From: Setophaga petechia
Lineage: Eukaryota > Chordata > Aves > Passeriformes > Parulidae
DNA: 64,000 nucleotides
Direction of reading: 5' to 3'
Assembly: GCA_024362935.1 (NCBI GenBank)
Contig: JANCRA010000003.1
Span: 39,369,291 to 39,433,290, forward strand
In this document: in pieces, positions 1 to 11,235 of the stretch
Numbering within the stretch: position 1 is the stretch's first letter
How the letters are laid out: each line of letters opens with the position of its first letter
Position numbers and translations under genes: made by a program
Notes under the pieces: model-generated
Database searches by the model: none
What the model was told of the DNA's origin: nothing
What the model saw: only the letters and a program-made list of their open reading frames with translations

Positions 1-7
1 CAAAAGC

Positions 8-1321
8 GTCACAACATCGCTGCCTCCACAGCTTTTTCTTTGGTGCCATCCCTAACCCTAGGCTGATTTACCTGGCTAGGGCTAGGGTTAGGGTTACGCC
101 CAGGGTTAGGGTTTTTTAAATGAGAAAGGCTTGAGCTCCAGACACAATTCAGCAGGCAAAGGCATCCCAAGGGGATCGAAAAAGTGCCACAACATGGCTG
201 CCTCCGCACATTGTTCCTTGGGACCGTCCCTAACCCTAGGCTGATTGACCAGTTTAGGGCTTAGGCTTACGCCTAGGGTAAGGGTTTTTTAATCCAGAAA
301 GCCCTGAGGCCAGGCACACTGCAACTGCAAAAGGTATCCCAAGGGGAGCGCAAAAGCGCCACAACATCGCTGCCTCCACAGCTTTTTCTTTGGTGCCATC
401 CCTAACCCTAGGCTGATTTACCTGTCTAGGGCTAGGGTTAGGGTTGCGCCTAGGGTTAGGGTTTTTTAAATGAGAAAGGCTTGAGCTCCAGACACAATTC
501 AGCTGGCAAAGGCATCCCAAGGGGATCGAAAAAGTGCCACAACATGGCTGTTTCCGCACATTTTTCCTTGGGACCGTCCCTAACCCTAGGCTGATTACCA
601 GTTTACGGGTAAGGGTTACGCCTAGGGTAAGGGTTTTTTAATCCAGAAAGCCCTGAGCTCCAGGCACAATGACTCTGCAAAAGGTATCCCAAGGGGAGCG
701 GAAAAGCGCCACAACATCGCTGCCTCCACAGCTTTTTCTTTGGTGCCATCCCTAACCCTAGGCTGATTTACCTGTCTAGGGCTAGGGTTAGGGTTACGCC
801 TAGGGTTAGGGTTTTTTAAATGAGAAAGGCTTGAGCTCCAGACACAATTCAGTAGGCAAAGGCATCCCAAGGGGATTGAAAAAGTGCCACAACATGGCTG
901 CCTCCGCACATTTTTCCTTGGGACCGTCCCTAACCCTAGGCTGTATACCAGTTTACGGGTAAGGGTTACGCCTAGGGTAAGGGTTTTTTAATCCAGAAAG
1001 CCCTGAGCTCCAGGCACACTGCAACTGCAAAAGGTATCCCAAGGGGAGCCCAAAAGCGTCACAACATCGCTGCCTCCACAGCTTTTTCTTTGGTGCCATC
1101 CCTAACCCTAGGCTGATTTACCTGTCTAGGGCTAGGGTTAGGGTTACGCCTAGGGTTAGGGTTTTTTAAATGAGAAAGGCTTGAGCTCCAGACACAATTC
1201 AGCGGGCAAAGGCATCCCAAGGGGATCAAAAAAGTGCCACAACATGGCTGCCTCCGCACATTGTTCCTTGGGACCGTCCCTAACCCTAGGCTGATTGACC
1301 AGTTTAGGGCTTAGGCTTACG
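8..1321 (+). repeat. Left-edge units with above-average divergence
   Basis: The first units are irregular. Anchor steps are 349, 350 and 351 bp (GCCTAGGGTA at 271, 620, 970, 1321). Differences include CTGAGGCCAGG at 306, GATTACCAG with a lost G near 595, CACAATGACTCTGC near 664 and CTGTATACC near 942, variants I did not see elsewhere. This may mean the window begins nearer an array edge, where homogenisation is weaker, or may be sampling. Confidence 0.6.
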
Positions 1322-2152
1322 CCTAGGGTAAGGGTTTTTTAATCCAGAAAGCCCTGAGCTCCAGGCACACTGCAACTGCAAAAGGTATCCCAAGGGGAGC
1401 GCAAAAGCGCCACAACATCGCTGCCTCCACAGCTTTTTCTTTGGTGCCATCCCTAACCCTAGGCTGATTTACCTGTCTAGGGCTAGGGTTAGGGTTACGC
1501 CTAGGGTTAGGGTTTTTTAAATGAGAAAGGCTTGAGCTCCAGACACAATTCAGCAGGCAAAGGCATCCCAAGGGGATCAAAAAAGTGCCACAACACGGCT
1601 GCCTCCGCACATTGTTCCTTGGGACTGTCCCTAACCCTAGGCTGATTGACCAGTTTACGCGTAAGGGCTACGCCTAGGGTAAGGGTTTTTTAATCCAGAA
1701 AGCCCTGAGCTCCAGGCACACTGCAACTGCAAAAGGTATCCCAAGGGGAGCGCAAAAGCGCCACAACATCGCTGCCTCCACAGCTTTTTCTTTGGTGCCA
1801 TCCCTAACCCTAGGCTGATTTACCTGGCTAGGGCTAGGGTTAGGGTTACGCCTAGGGTTAGGGTTTTTTAAATGAGAAAGGCTTGAGCTCCAGACACAAT
1901 TCAGCTGGCAAAGGCATCCCAAGGGGATCAAAAAAGTGCCACAACACGGCTGCCTCCGCACATTGTTCCTTGGGACTGTCCCTAACCCTAGGCTGATTGA
2001 CCAGTTTACGCGTAAGGGCTACGCCTAGGGTAAGGGTTTTTTAATCCAGAAAGCCCTGAGCTCCAGGCACACTGCAACTGCAAAAGGTATCCCAAGGGGA
2101 GCGCAAAAGCGCCACAACATCGCTGCCTCCACAGCTTTTTCTTTGGTGCCAT

Positions 2153-2214
2153 CCCTAACCCTAGGCTGATTTACCTGGCTAGGGCTAGGGTTAGGGTTAC
2201 GCCTAGGGTTAGGG
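2153..2214. other. Head-to-head telomere-like inverted repeat in the A half (representative)
   Basis: CCCTAACCCTAGGC at 2153-2166 is the exact reverse complement of GCCTAGGGTTAGGG at 2201-2214, giving 14-bp perfect arms around a 34-base spacer. A second partner, CTAGGGTTAGGG, lies inside the spacer, so alternative 12-bp pairing is possible. The arrangement recurs in nearly every A half. A hairpin or cruciform is possible by base pairing; whether it forms is inference. Some right-half units read CCCTAAGCCTAGGC in the left arm, which breaks one pair. Confidence 0.88.
2179..2214 (+). other. G-rich telomere-like tract with G-quadruplex potential (representative)
   Basis: The + strand has five GGG runs in 36 bases. 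Successive spacers are CTA, TTA, TTACGCCTA and TTA. Four runs therefore exist with loops of 3, 3 and 9 bases (or 3, 9 and 3), slightly outside the strict 1-7 base loop rule but allowed by relaxed rules. The tract occurs once per A half, so about 180 times in the window. Units at 21,490 and 28,861 read CTAGGGTTAGGGTTAGGG here, the longest true TTAGGG runs I noticed. Confidence 0.7.
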
Positions 2215-2288
2215 TTTTTTAAATGAGAAAGGCTTGAGCTCCAGACACAATTCAGCTGGCAAAGGCATCCCAAGGGGATCGAAAAAGT

Positions 2289-2461
2289 GCCACAACATGG
2301 CTGCCTCCGCACATTTTTCCTTGGGACCGTCCCTAACCCTAGGCTGATTGACCAGTTTAGGGCTTAGGCTTACGCCTAGGGTAAGGGCTTTTTAATCCAG
2401 AAAGCCCTGAGCTCCAGGCACACTGCAACTGCAAAAGGTATCCCAAGGGGAGCGCAAAAGC
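2289..2461 (+). repeat. B half-unit (173 bp) of the reference unit
   Basis: It aligns with the A half from GCCACAACATGGCTGCCTCC through CCCTAACCCTAGGC (2331-2344), GCCTAGGGTAAGGG (2374-2387), T-tract, GAGCTCCAGGCAC and ATCCCAAGGGGAGCG, with small gaps in the telomere-like spacer. By eye about three quarters of positions match. The usual spacer is AGTTTAGGGCTTAGGCTTAC. Rarer versions have TTTACGGGTAAGGGTTACG or TTTACGCGTAAGGGCTACG, seen mainly in the left half of the window. The A/B relation indicates an ancestral monomer of about 175 bp that duplicated and diverged before the dimer was amplified. Confidence 0.92.
2331..2387. other. Imperfect head-to-head inverted repeat in the B half (representative)
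   Basis: CCCTAACCCTAGGC at 2331-2344 faces GCCTAGGGTAAGGG at 2374-2387. These are reverse complements except for one position (TAAGGG instead of TTAGGG). The spacer is 29 bases. The B half thus repeats the A-half architecture with weaker pairing and only one TTAGGG in the spacer (in GTTTAGGGCTT). Confidence 0.82.
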
Positions 2462-5400
2462 GCCACAACATCGCTGCCTCCACAGCTTTTTCTTTGGTGC
2501 CATCCCTAACCCTAGGCTGATTTACCTGTCTAGGGCTAGGGTTAGGGTTACGCCTAGGGTTAGGGTTTTTTAAATGAGAAAGGCTTGAGCTCCAGACACA
2601 ATTCAGCTGGCAAAGGCATCCCAAAGGGATCGAAAAAGTGCCACAACATGGCTGCCTCCGCACATTTTTCCTTGGGACCGTCCCTAACCCTAGGCTGATT
2701 GACCAGTTTAGGGCTTAGGCTTACGCCTAGGGTAAGGGTTTTTTAATCCAGAAAGCCCTGAGCTCCAGGCACACTGCAACTGCAAAAGGTATCCCAAGGG
2801 GAGCGCAAAAGCGCCACAACATCGCTGCCTCCACAGCTTTTTCTTTGGTGCCATCCCTAACCCTAGGCTGATTTACCTGTCTAGGGCTAGGGTTAGGGTT
2901 ACGCCTAGGGTTAGGGTTTTTTAAATGAGAAAGGCTTGAGCTCCAGACACAATTCAGCAGGCAAAGGCATCCCAAGGGGATCGACAAAGTGCCACAACAT
3001 GGCTGCCTCCGCACATTTTTCCTTGGGACCGTCCCTAACCCTTGGCTGATTGAACAGTTTAGGGCTTAGGCTTACGCCTAGGGTAAGGGTTTTTTAATCC
3101 AGAAAGCCCTGAGCTCCAGGCACACTGCAACTGCAAAAGGTATCCCAAGGGGAGCGCAAAAGCGCCACAACATCGCTGCCTCCACAGCTTTTTCTTTGGT
3201 GCCATCCCTAACCCTAGGCTGATTTACCTGGCTAGGGCTAGGGTTAGGGTTACGCCTAGGGTTAGGGTTTTTTAAATGAGAAAGGCTTGAGCTCCAGACA
3301 CAATTCAGCTGGCAAAGGCATCCCAAGGGGATCGAAAAAGTGCCACAACATGGCTGCCTCCGCACATTTTTCCTTGGGACCGTCCCTAACCCTAGGCTGA
3401 TTGACCAGTTTAGGGCTTAGGCTTACGCCTAGGGTAAGGGCTTTTTAATCCAGAAAGCCCTGAGCTCCAGGCACACTGCAACTGCAAAAGGTATCCCAAG
3501 GGGAGCGCAAAAGCGCCACAACATCGCTGCCTCCACAGCTTTTTCTTTGGTGCCATCCCTAACCCTAGGCTGATTTACCTGGCTAGGGCTAGGGTTAGGG
3601 TTACGCCTAGGGTTAGGGTTTTTTAAATGAGAAAGGCTTGAGCTCCAGACACAATTCAGCTGGCAAAGGCATCCCAAGGGGATCGAAAAAGTGCCACAAC
3701 ATGGCTGCCTCCGCACATTTTTCCTTGGGACCGTCCCTAACCCTAGGCTGATTGACCAGTTTAGGGCTTAGGCTTACGCCTAGGGTAAGGTTTTTTTAAT
3801 CCAGAAAGCCCTGAGCTCCAGGCACACTGCAACTGCAAAAGGTATCCCAAGGGGAGCGCAAAAGCGCCACAACATCGCTGCCTCCACAGCTTTTTCTTTG
3901 GTGCCATCCCTAACCCTAGGCTGATTTACCTGTCTAGGGCTAGGGTTAGGGTTACGCCTAGGGTTAGGGTTTTTTAAATGAGAAAGGCTTGAGCTCCAGA
4001 CACAATTCAGCTGGCAAAGGCATCCCAAGGGGATCGAAAAAGTGCCACAACATGGCTGCCTCCGCACATTTTTCCTTGGGACCGTCCCTAACCCTAGGCT
4101 GATTGACCAGTTTACGGGTAAGGGTTACGCCTAGGGTAAGGGTTTTTTAATCCAGAAAGCCCTGAGCTCCAGGCACACTGCAACTGCAAAAGGTATCCCA
4201 AGGGGAGCGCAAAAGCGCCACAACATCGCTGCCTCCACAGCTTTTTCTTTGGTGCCATCCCTAACCCTAGGCTGATTTACCTGTCTAGGGCTAGGGTTAG
4301 GGTTACGCCTAGGGTTAGGGTTTTTTAAATGAGAAAGGCTTGAGCTCCAGACACAATTCAGCAGGCAAAGGCATCCCAAGGGGATCGAAAAAGTGCCACA
4401 ACATGGCTGCCTCCGCACATTTTTCCTTGGGACCGTCCCTAGCCCTAGGCTGATTGAACAGTATAGTGCTTAGGCTTATGCCTAGGGTAAGGGTTTTTTA
4501 ATCCAGAAAGCGCTGAGCTCCAGGCACACTGCAACTGCAAAAGGTATCCCAAGGGGAGCGCAAAAGTGCCACAACATCGCTGCCTCCACAGCTTTTTCTT
4601 TGGTGCCATCCCTAACCCTAGGCTGATTTACCTGTCTAGGGCTAGGGTTAGGGTTACGCCTAGGGTTAGGGTTTTTTAAATGAGAAAGGCTTGAGCTCCA
4701 GACACAATTAGGCAGGCAAAGGCATCCCAAGGGGATCGAAAAAGTGCCACAACATGGCTGCCTCCGCACATTTTTCCTTGGGACCGTCCCTAACCCTAGG
4801 CTGATTACCAGATTACGGGTAAGGGTTACGCCTAGGGTAAGGGCTTTTTTAATCCAGAAAGCCCTGAGCTCCAGGCACACTGCAACTGCAAAAGGTATCC
4901 CAAGGGGAGCGCAAAAGCGCCACAACATCGCTGCCTCCACAGCTTTTTCTTTGGTGCCATCCCTAACTCTAGGCTGATTTACGTGGCTAGGACTAGGGTT
5001 AGGGTTACGCCTAGGGTTAGGGTTTTTTAAATGAGAAAGGCTTGAGCTCCAGACACAATTCAGCTAGCAAAGGTATCCCAAGGGGATCGAAAAAGTGCCA
5101 CAACATGGCTGCCTCCGCACATGTTTCCTTGGGACCGTCCCTAACCCTAGGCTGATTGACCAGTTTAGGGCTTAGGCTTACGCCTAGGGTGAGGGTTTTT
5201 TAATCCAGAAAGCCCTGAGCTCCAGGCACACTGCAACTGAAAAAGGTATCCCTAGGGGAGCGCAAAAGCGCCACAACATCGCTGCCTCCACAGCTTTTTC
5301 TTTGGTGCCATCCCTAACCCTAGGCTGATTTACCTGTCTAGGGCTAGGGTTAGGGTTACGCCTAGGGTTAGGGTTTTTTAAATGAGAAAGGCTTGAGCTC

Positions 5401-7236
5401 CAGACACAATTCAGCAGGCAAAGGCATCCCAAGGGGATCGAAAAAGTGCCGCAACATGGCTGCCTCCGCACATTTTTCCTTGGGACCGTCCCTAACCCTA
5501 GGCTGATTGACCAGTTTAGGGCTTAGGCTTACGCCTAGGGTCAGGGTTTTTTAATCCAGAAAGCCCTGAGCTCCAGGCACACTGCAACTGCAAAAGGTAT
5601 CCCAAGGGGAGCGCAAAAGTGCCACAACATCGCTGCCTCCACAGCTTTTTCTTTGGTGCCATCCCTAACCCTAGGCTGATTTACCTGTCTAGGGCTAGGG
5701 TTAGGGTTACGCCTAGGTTTAGGGTTTTTTGAATGAGAAAAGCTTGACCTCCAGACACAATTCAGCAGGCAAAGGCATCCCAAGGGGATCGAAAAAGTGC
5801 CACAACATGGCTGCCTCCGCACATGTTTCCTTGGGACCGTCCCTAACCCTAGGCTGATTGACCAGTTTAGGGCCTAGGCTTACGCATAGGGTAGGGGTTT
5901 TTTAATCCAGAAAGCCCTGAGCTCCAGGCACACTGCAACTGCAAAAGGTATCCCAAGGGGAGCGCAAAAGCGCCACAACATCGCTGCCTCCACAGCTTTT
6001 TCTTTGGTGCCATCCCTAACCCTAGGCTGATTGACCTGTCTAGGGCTAGGGTTAGGGTTACGCCTAGGGTTAGGGTTTTTTAAATGAGAAAGGCTTGAGC
6101 TCCAGACACAATTCAGCTGGCAAAGGCATCCCAAGGGGATCGAAAAAGTGCCACAACATGGCTGCCTCCGCACATTTTTCCTTGGGACCGTCCCTAACCA
6201 TGGGCTGATTGAGCAGTTTAGTGCTTAGGCTTACGCCTAGGGTAAGGGTTTTTTAATCCAGAAAGCCCTGAGCTCCAGGCACACTGCAACTGCAAAAGGT
6301 ATCCCAAGGGGAGCGCAAAAGTGCCACAACAGCGCTGCCTCCACAGCTTTTTCTTTGGTTCCATCCCTAACCCTAGGCTGATTTACCTGCCTAGGGCTAG
6401 GGTTAGGGTTACGCCTAGGGTTAGGGTTTTTTAAATGAGAAAGGCTTGAGCTCCAGACACAATTCAGCAGGCAAAGGCATCCCAAGGGGATCGAAAAAGT
6501 GCCACAACATGGCTGCCTCCGCACATTTTTCCTTGGGACCGTCCCTAACCCTAGGCTGAGTGACCAGTTTACGGGTAAGTGTTACGCCTAGGGTAAGGGC
6601 TTTTTAATCCAGAAAGCCCTGAGCTCCAGGCACACTGCAACTGCAAAAGGTATCCCAAGGGGAGCGCAAAAGCGCCACAACATCGCTGCCTCCACAGCTT
6701 TTTCTTTGGTGCCATCCCTAACCGTAGGCTGATTTACCTGTCTAGGGCTAGGGTTAGGGTTACGCCTAGGGTTAGGGTTTTTTAAATGAGAAAGGCTTGA
6801 GCTCCAGACACAATTCAGCAGGCAAAGGCATCCCAAGGGGATCGAAAAAGTGCCACAACATGGCTGCCTCCGCACATGTTTCCTTGGGACCGTCCCTAAC
6901 CCTAGGCTGATTACCAGTGTACGGGTAAGGGTTACGCCTAGGGTAAGGGTTTTTTAATCCAGAAAGCCCTGAGCTCCAGGCACACTGCAACTGCAAAAGG
7001 TATCCCTAGGGGAGTGCAAAAGCGCCACAACATCGCTGCCTCCACAGCTTTTTCTTTGGTGCCATCCCTAACCCTAGGCTGATTTCCCTGTCTAGGCCTA
7101 AGGTTAGGGTTACGCCTAGGGTTAGGGTTTTTTAAATGAGAAAGGCTTGAGCTCCAGACACAATTCAGCTGGCAAAGGCATCCCAAGGGGATCGAAAAAG
7201 TGCCACAAAACGGCTGCCTCCGCACATTGTTCCTTG

Positions 7237-8015
7237 GGACTATCCCTAACCCTAGGCTGATTGACCAGTTTAAGCGTAAGGGCTACGCCTAGGTTAAGGG
7301 TTTTTTAATCGAGAAAGCCCTGAGCTCCAGGCACACTGCAACTGCAAAAGGTATCCCAAGGGGAGCGCAAAAGCGCCACAACATCGCTGCCTCCACAGCT
7401 TTTTCTTTGGTGCCATCCCTAACCCTAGGCTGATTTCCCTGTCTAGGGCTAGGGTTAGGGTTACGCCTAGCGTTAGGGTTTTTTGAATGAGAAAGGCTTG
7501 AGCTCCAGACACAATTCAGCAGGCAAAGGCATCCCAAGGGGATCGAAAAAGAGCCACAACATGGCTGCCTCCGCACATGTTTCCTTGGGACCGTCCCTAA
7601 CCCTAGGCTGATTGACCAGTTTAGGGCCTAGGCTTACGCATAGGGTAGGGGTTTTTTAATCCAGAAAGCCCTGAGCTCCAGGCACACTGCAACTGCAAAA
7701 GGTATCCCAAGGGGAGCGCAAAAGCGCCACAACATCGCTGCCTCCACAGCTTTTTCTTTGGTGCCATCCCTAACCCTAGGCTGATTTACCTGTCTAGGGC
7801 TAGGGTTAGGGTTACGCCTATGGTTAGGGTTTTTTAAATGAGAAAGGCTTGAGCTCCAGACACAATTCAGCAGGCAAAGGCATCCCAAGGGGATCGAAAA
7901 AGTGCCACAACATGGCTGCCTCCGCACATTTTTCCTTGGGACCGTCCCTAACCCTAGGCTGATTGACCAGTTTAGGGCTTAGGCTTACGCCTAGGGTAAG
8001 GGTTTTTTATTCCAG
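7237..8015 (+). repeat. Recurrent variant cassette, copy 1 (about 2.2 units)
   Basis: A run of rare variants occurs in fixed order: GACTATCCC (7238), CCTAGGTTAAGGG, GATTTCCCTGTCTAGG (7431), TTTTTTGAATGAG, GCATAGGGTAGGGG (7638) and TTTTTTATTCCAG (8005). The same series recurs at 16,721-17,500 and 23,745-24,525. The distance to the second copy is 9483 bp, or 27 units plus 6 bp. A partial version appears at 8290-8540. Confidence 0.8.
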
Positions 8016-9045
8016 AAAGCCCCTGAGCTCCAGGCACACTGCAACTGCAAAAGGTATCCCAAGGGGAGCGCAAAAGCGCCACAACATCGCTGCCTCCACA
8101 GCTTTTTCTTTGGTGCCATCCCTAACCCTAGGCTGATTTACCTGTCTAGGGCTAGGGTTAGGGTTACGCCTAGGGTTAGGGTTTTTTAAATGAGAAAGGC
8201 TTGAGCTCCAGACACAATTCAGCTGGCAAAGGCATCCCAAGGGGATCGAAAAAGTGCCACAACACGGCTGCCTCCGCACATTGTTCCTTGTGACTATCCC
8301 TAACCCTAGGCTGATTGACCAGTTTACGCGTAAGGGCTACACCTAGGTTAAGGGTTTTTTTAATCCAGAAAGCCCTGAGCTCCAGGCACACTGCAACTGC
8401 AAAAGGTATCCCAAGGGGAGCGCAAAAGCGCCACAACATCGCTGCCTCCACAGCTTTTTCTTTGGTGCCATCCCTAACCCTAGGCTGATTTACCTTTCTA
8501 GGACTAGGGCTAGGGTTACGCCTAGGGTTAGGGTTTTTTGAATGAGAAAGGCTTGAGCTCCAGACACAATTCCGCAGGCAAAGGCATCCCAAGGGGATCG
8601 AGAAAGTGCCACAACATGGCTGCCTCCGCACATTTTTCCTTGGGACCGTCCCTAACCCTAGGCTGATTGACCAGTTTAGGGCTTAGGCTTACGCCTAGGG
8701 TAAGGGTTTTTTAATCCAGAAAGCCCTGAGCTCCAGACACACTGCAACTGCAAAAGGTATCCCAAGGGGAGCGCAAAAGCGCCACACCATCGCTGCCTCC
8801 ACAGCTTTTTCTTTGGTGCCATCCCTAACCCTAGGCTGATTTACCTGGCTAGGGCTAGGGTTAGGGTTACGCCTAGGGTTAGGGTTTTTTAAATGAGAAA
8901 GGCTTGAGCTCCAGACACAATTCTGCTGCCAAAGGCATCCCAAGGGGATCGAAAAAGTGCCACAACATGGCTGCCTCCGCACATTTTTCCTTGGGACCGT
9001 CCCTAGCCCTAGGCTGATTGAACAGTTTAGTGCTTAGGCTTACGC

Positions 9046-9747
9046 CTAGGGTAAGGGTTTTTTAATCCAGAAAGCCCTGAGCTCCAGGCACACTGCAACT
9101 GCAAAAGGTATCCCAAGGGGAGCGCAAAAGCGCCACAACATCGCTGCCTCCACAGCTTTTTCTTTGGTGCCATCCCTAACCCTAGGCTGATTTACCTGTC
9201 TAGGGCTAGGGTTAGGGTTACGCCTAGGGTTAGGGTTTTTTAAATGAGAAAGGCTTGAGCTCCAGACACAATTCAGCTGGCAAAGGCATCCCAAGGGGAT
9301 CGAAAAAGTGCCACAACATGGCTTCCTCCGCACATTTTTCCTTGGGACCGTCCCTAACCCTAGGCTGATTACCAGTTTAAGGGTAAGGGTTACGCCTAGG
9401 GTAAGGGTTTTTTAATCCAGAAAGCCCTGAGCTCCAGGCACACTGCAACTGCAAAAGGTATCCCAAGGGGAGCGCAAAAGCGCCACAACATCGCTGCCTC
9501 CACAGCTTTTTCTTTGGTGCCATCCCTAACTCTAGGCTGATTTACGTTGCTAGGGCTAGGGTTAGGGTTACGCCTAGGGTTAGGGTTTTTTAAATGAGAA
9601 AGGCTTGAGCTCCAGACACAATTCAGCTGGCAAAGGTATCCCAAGGGGATCGAAAAAGTGCCACAACATGGCTGCCTCCGCACATTTTTCCTTGGGACCG
9701 TCCCTAACCCTAGGCTGATTGACCAGTTTAGGGCTTAGGCTTACGCC
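9046..9747 (+). repeat. Two-unit variant cassette, copy 1
   Basis: These two units carry ATGGCTTCCTCC (9319), GATTACCAG with a lost base, and CTAACTCTAGGC followed by TTTACGTTGCTAGGG (9527-9555). The same combination lies at 15,019-15,720. A related but not identical version (TAACTCTAGG with ACGTGGCTAGG) occurs near 4965. Confidence 0.75.
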
Positions 9748-11235
9748 TAGGGTGAGGGTTTTTTAATCCAGAAAGCCCTGAGCTCCAGGCACACTACAAC
9801 TGCAAAAGGTATCCCTAGGGGAGCCCAAAAGTGCCACAACATCGCTGCCTCCGCAGCTTTTTCTTTGGTGCCATCCCTAACCCTAGGCTGATTTACCTGG
9901 CTAGGGCTAGGGTTAGGGTTACGCCTAGGGTTAGGGTTTTTTAAATGAGAAAGGCTTGAGCTCCAGACACAATTCAGCAGGCAAAGGCATCCCAAGGGGA
10001 TCGAAAAAGTGCCACAACATGGCTGCCTCCGCACATTTTTCCTTGGGACCGTCCCTAACCCTAGGCTGATTGACCAGTTTAGGGCTTAGGCTTACGCCTA
10101 GGGTAAGGGCTTTTTAATCCAGAAAGCCCTGAGCTCCAGGCACACTGCAACTGCAAAAGGTATCCCAAGGGGAGCGCAAAAGCGCCACAACATCGCTGCC
10201 TCCACAGCTTTTTCTTTGGTGCCATCCCTAACCCTAGGCTGATTTACCTGTCTAGGGCTAGGGTTAGGGTTACGCCTAGGGTTAGGGTTTTTTAAATGAG
10301 AAAGGCTTGAGCTCCAGACACAATTCAGCTGGCAAAGGCATCCCAAGGGGATCAAAAAAGTGCCACAACACGGCTGCCTCCGCACATTGTTCCTTGGGAC
10401 TATCCCTAACCCTAGGCTGATTGACCAGTTTACGCGTAAGGGTTACGCCTAGGGTAAGGGTTTTTTAATCCAGAAAGCCCTGAGCTCCAGGCACACTGCA
10501 ACTGCAAAAGGTATCCCAAGGGGAGCGCAAAAGCGCCACAACATCGCTGCCTCCACAGCTTTTTCTTTGGTGCCATCCCTAACCCTAGGCTGATTTACGT
10601 GGCTAGGGCTAGGGTTAGGGTTACGCCTAGGGTTAGGGTTTTTTAAATGAGAAAGGCTTGAGCTCCAGACACAATTCAGCTGGCAAAGGCATCCCAAGGG
10701 GATCGACAAAGTGCCACAACATGGCTGCCTCCGTACATTTTTCCTTGGGACCGTCCCTAACCCTAGGCTGATTGACCAGTTTAGGGCTTAGGCTTACGCC
10801 TAGGGTAAGGGTTTTTTAATCCAGAAAGCCCTGAGCTCCAGGCACACTGCAACTGCAAAAGGTATCCCAAGGGGAGCGCAAAAGCGCCACAACATCGCTG
10901 TCTCCACAGCTTTTTCTTTGGTGCCATCCCTAACCCTAGGCTGATTTACCTGGCTAGGGCTAGGGTTAGGGTTACGCCTAGGGTTAGGGTTTTTTAAATG
11001 AGAAAGGCTTGAGCTCCAGACACAATTCAGCTGGCAAAGGCATCCCAAGGGGATCGAAAAAGTGCCACAACATGGCTGCCTCCGCACATTTTTCCTTGGG
11101 ACCGTCCCTAACCCTAGGCTGATTGACCAGTTTAGGGCTTAGGCTTACGCCTAGGGTAAGGGTTTTTTAATCCAGAAAGCCCTGAGCTCCAGGCACACTG
11201 CAACTGCAAAAGGTATCCAAGGGGAGCGCAAAAGC

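Larger units (their letters stand above)
2111..2288 (+). repeat. A half-unit (178 bp) of the reference unit
   Basis: Order of elements: GCCACAACATCGCTGCCTCC start, a T-rich stretch, CCCTAACCCTAGGC at 2153-2166, a spacer with CTAGGGCTAGGGTTAGGG, GCCTAGGGTTAGGG at 2201-2214, T6A3, GAGCTCCAGACAC, a CAGCTGGC box and ATCCCAAGGGGATCG. The A half is recognised by ACATCGCTG, TTTAAATGAG and GGATCGAAAAAG. Common variants are TGTCTAGGG or TGGCTAGGG in the spacer and CAGCAGGC, CAGCTGGC or CCGCAGGC downstream. It is richer in telomere-like hexamers than the B half. Confidence 0.93.
2111..2461 (+). repeat. Reference 351-bp satellite unit (A half + B half)
   Basis: I chose this unit as a clean example; units starting near 3164 and 3515 are almost the same. 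It runs from GCCACAACATCG to the base before the next GCCACAACATCG. It holds an A half (178 bp) and a B half (173 bp). Restriction sites visible in the consensus are one GATC (A half, in GGGGATCG), two GAGCTC (one per half, 178 and 173 bp apart) and four CCTAGG (two per half). These give clear digest predictions: GATC cutters should give a 351-bp ladder, GAGCTC cutters a 173/178-bp ladder. Confidence 0.95.
1322..11235 (+). repeat. Left domain: heterogeneous satellite units
   Basis: About 28 units, mostly AAAGCGCC at the A start, AGGGTTTTTTAATCC in B, and TGTCTAGGG or TGGCTAGGG in the A spacer. Three B-spacer types are mixed: AGGGCTTAGGC (common), ACGGGTAAGGG (near 4108, 4805, 6562, 6913, 9370) and ACGCGTAAGGGC (near 1655, 2006, 8330, 10,430). 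Units at 2025-2375, 3078-3428 and 3429-3779 are nearly the same. No gene or non-satellite segment is visible. Confidence 0.85.

Noticed and set aside
2025..2312. Recurrent minus-strand reading frame of about 95 codons, present in most units
   Set aside because: It starts at GTG (in GTGCGGAGGCAGCC), not ATG, and stops at the TAG inside the conserved CCTAGG motif. It recurs in phase because 351 is 117 codons. One-base indels change or fuse it freely (150-codon versions near 4482, 8176, 12,393 and 18,711), and substitutions show no bias to silent sites that I can see. I recognise no domain. It is a by-product of the satellite.
2111..2461. CENP-B box
   Set aside because: The TTCG in the reverse complement of GGGGATCGAAAAAG does not continue into the A and CGGG positions of the NTTCGNNNNANNCGGGN motif. 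No other candidate was found in the unit.
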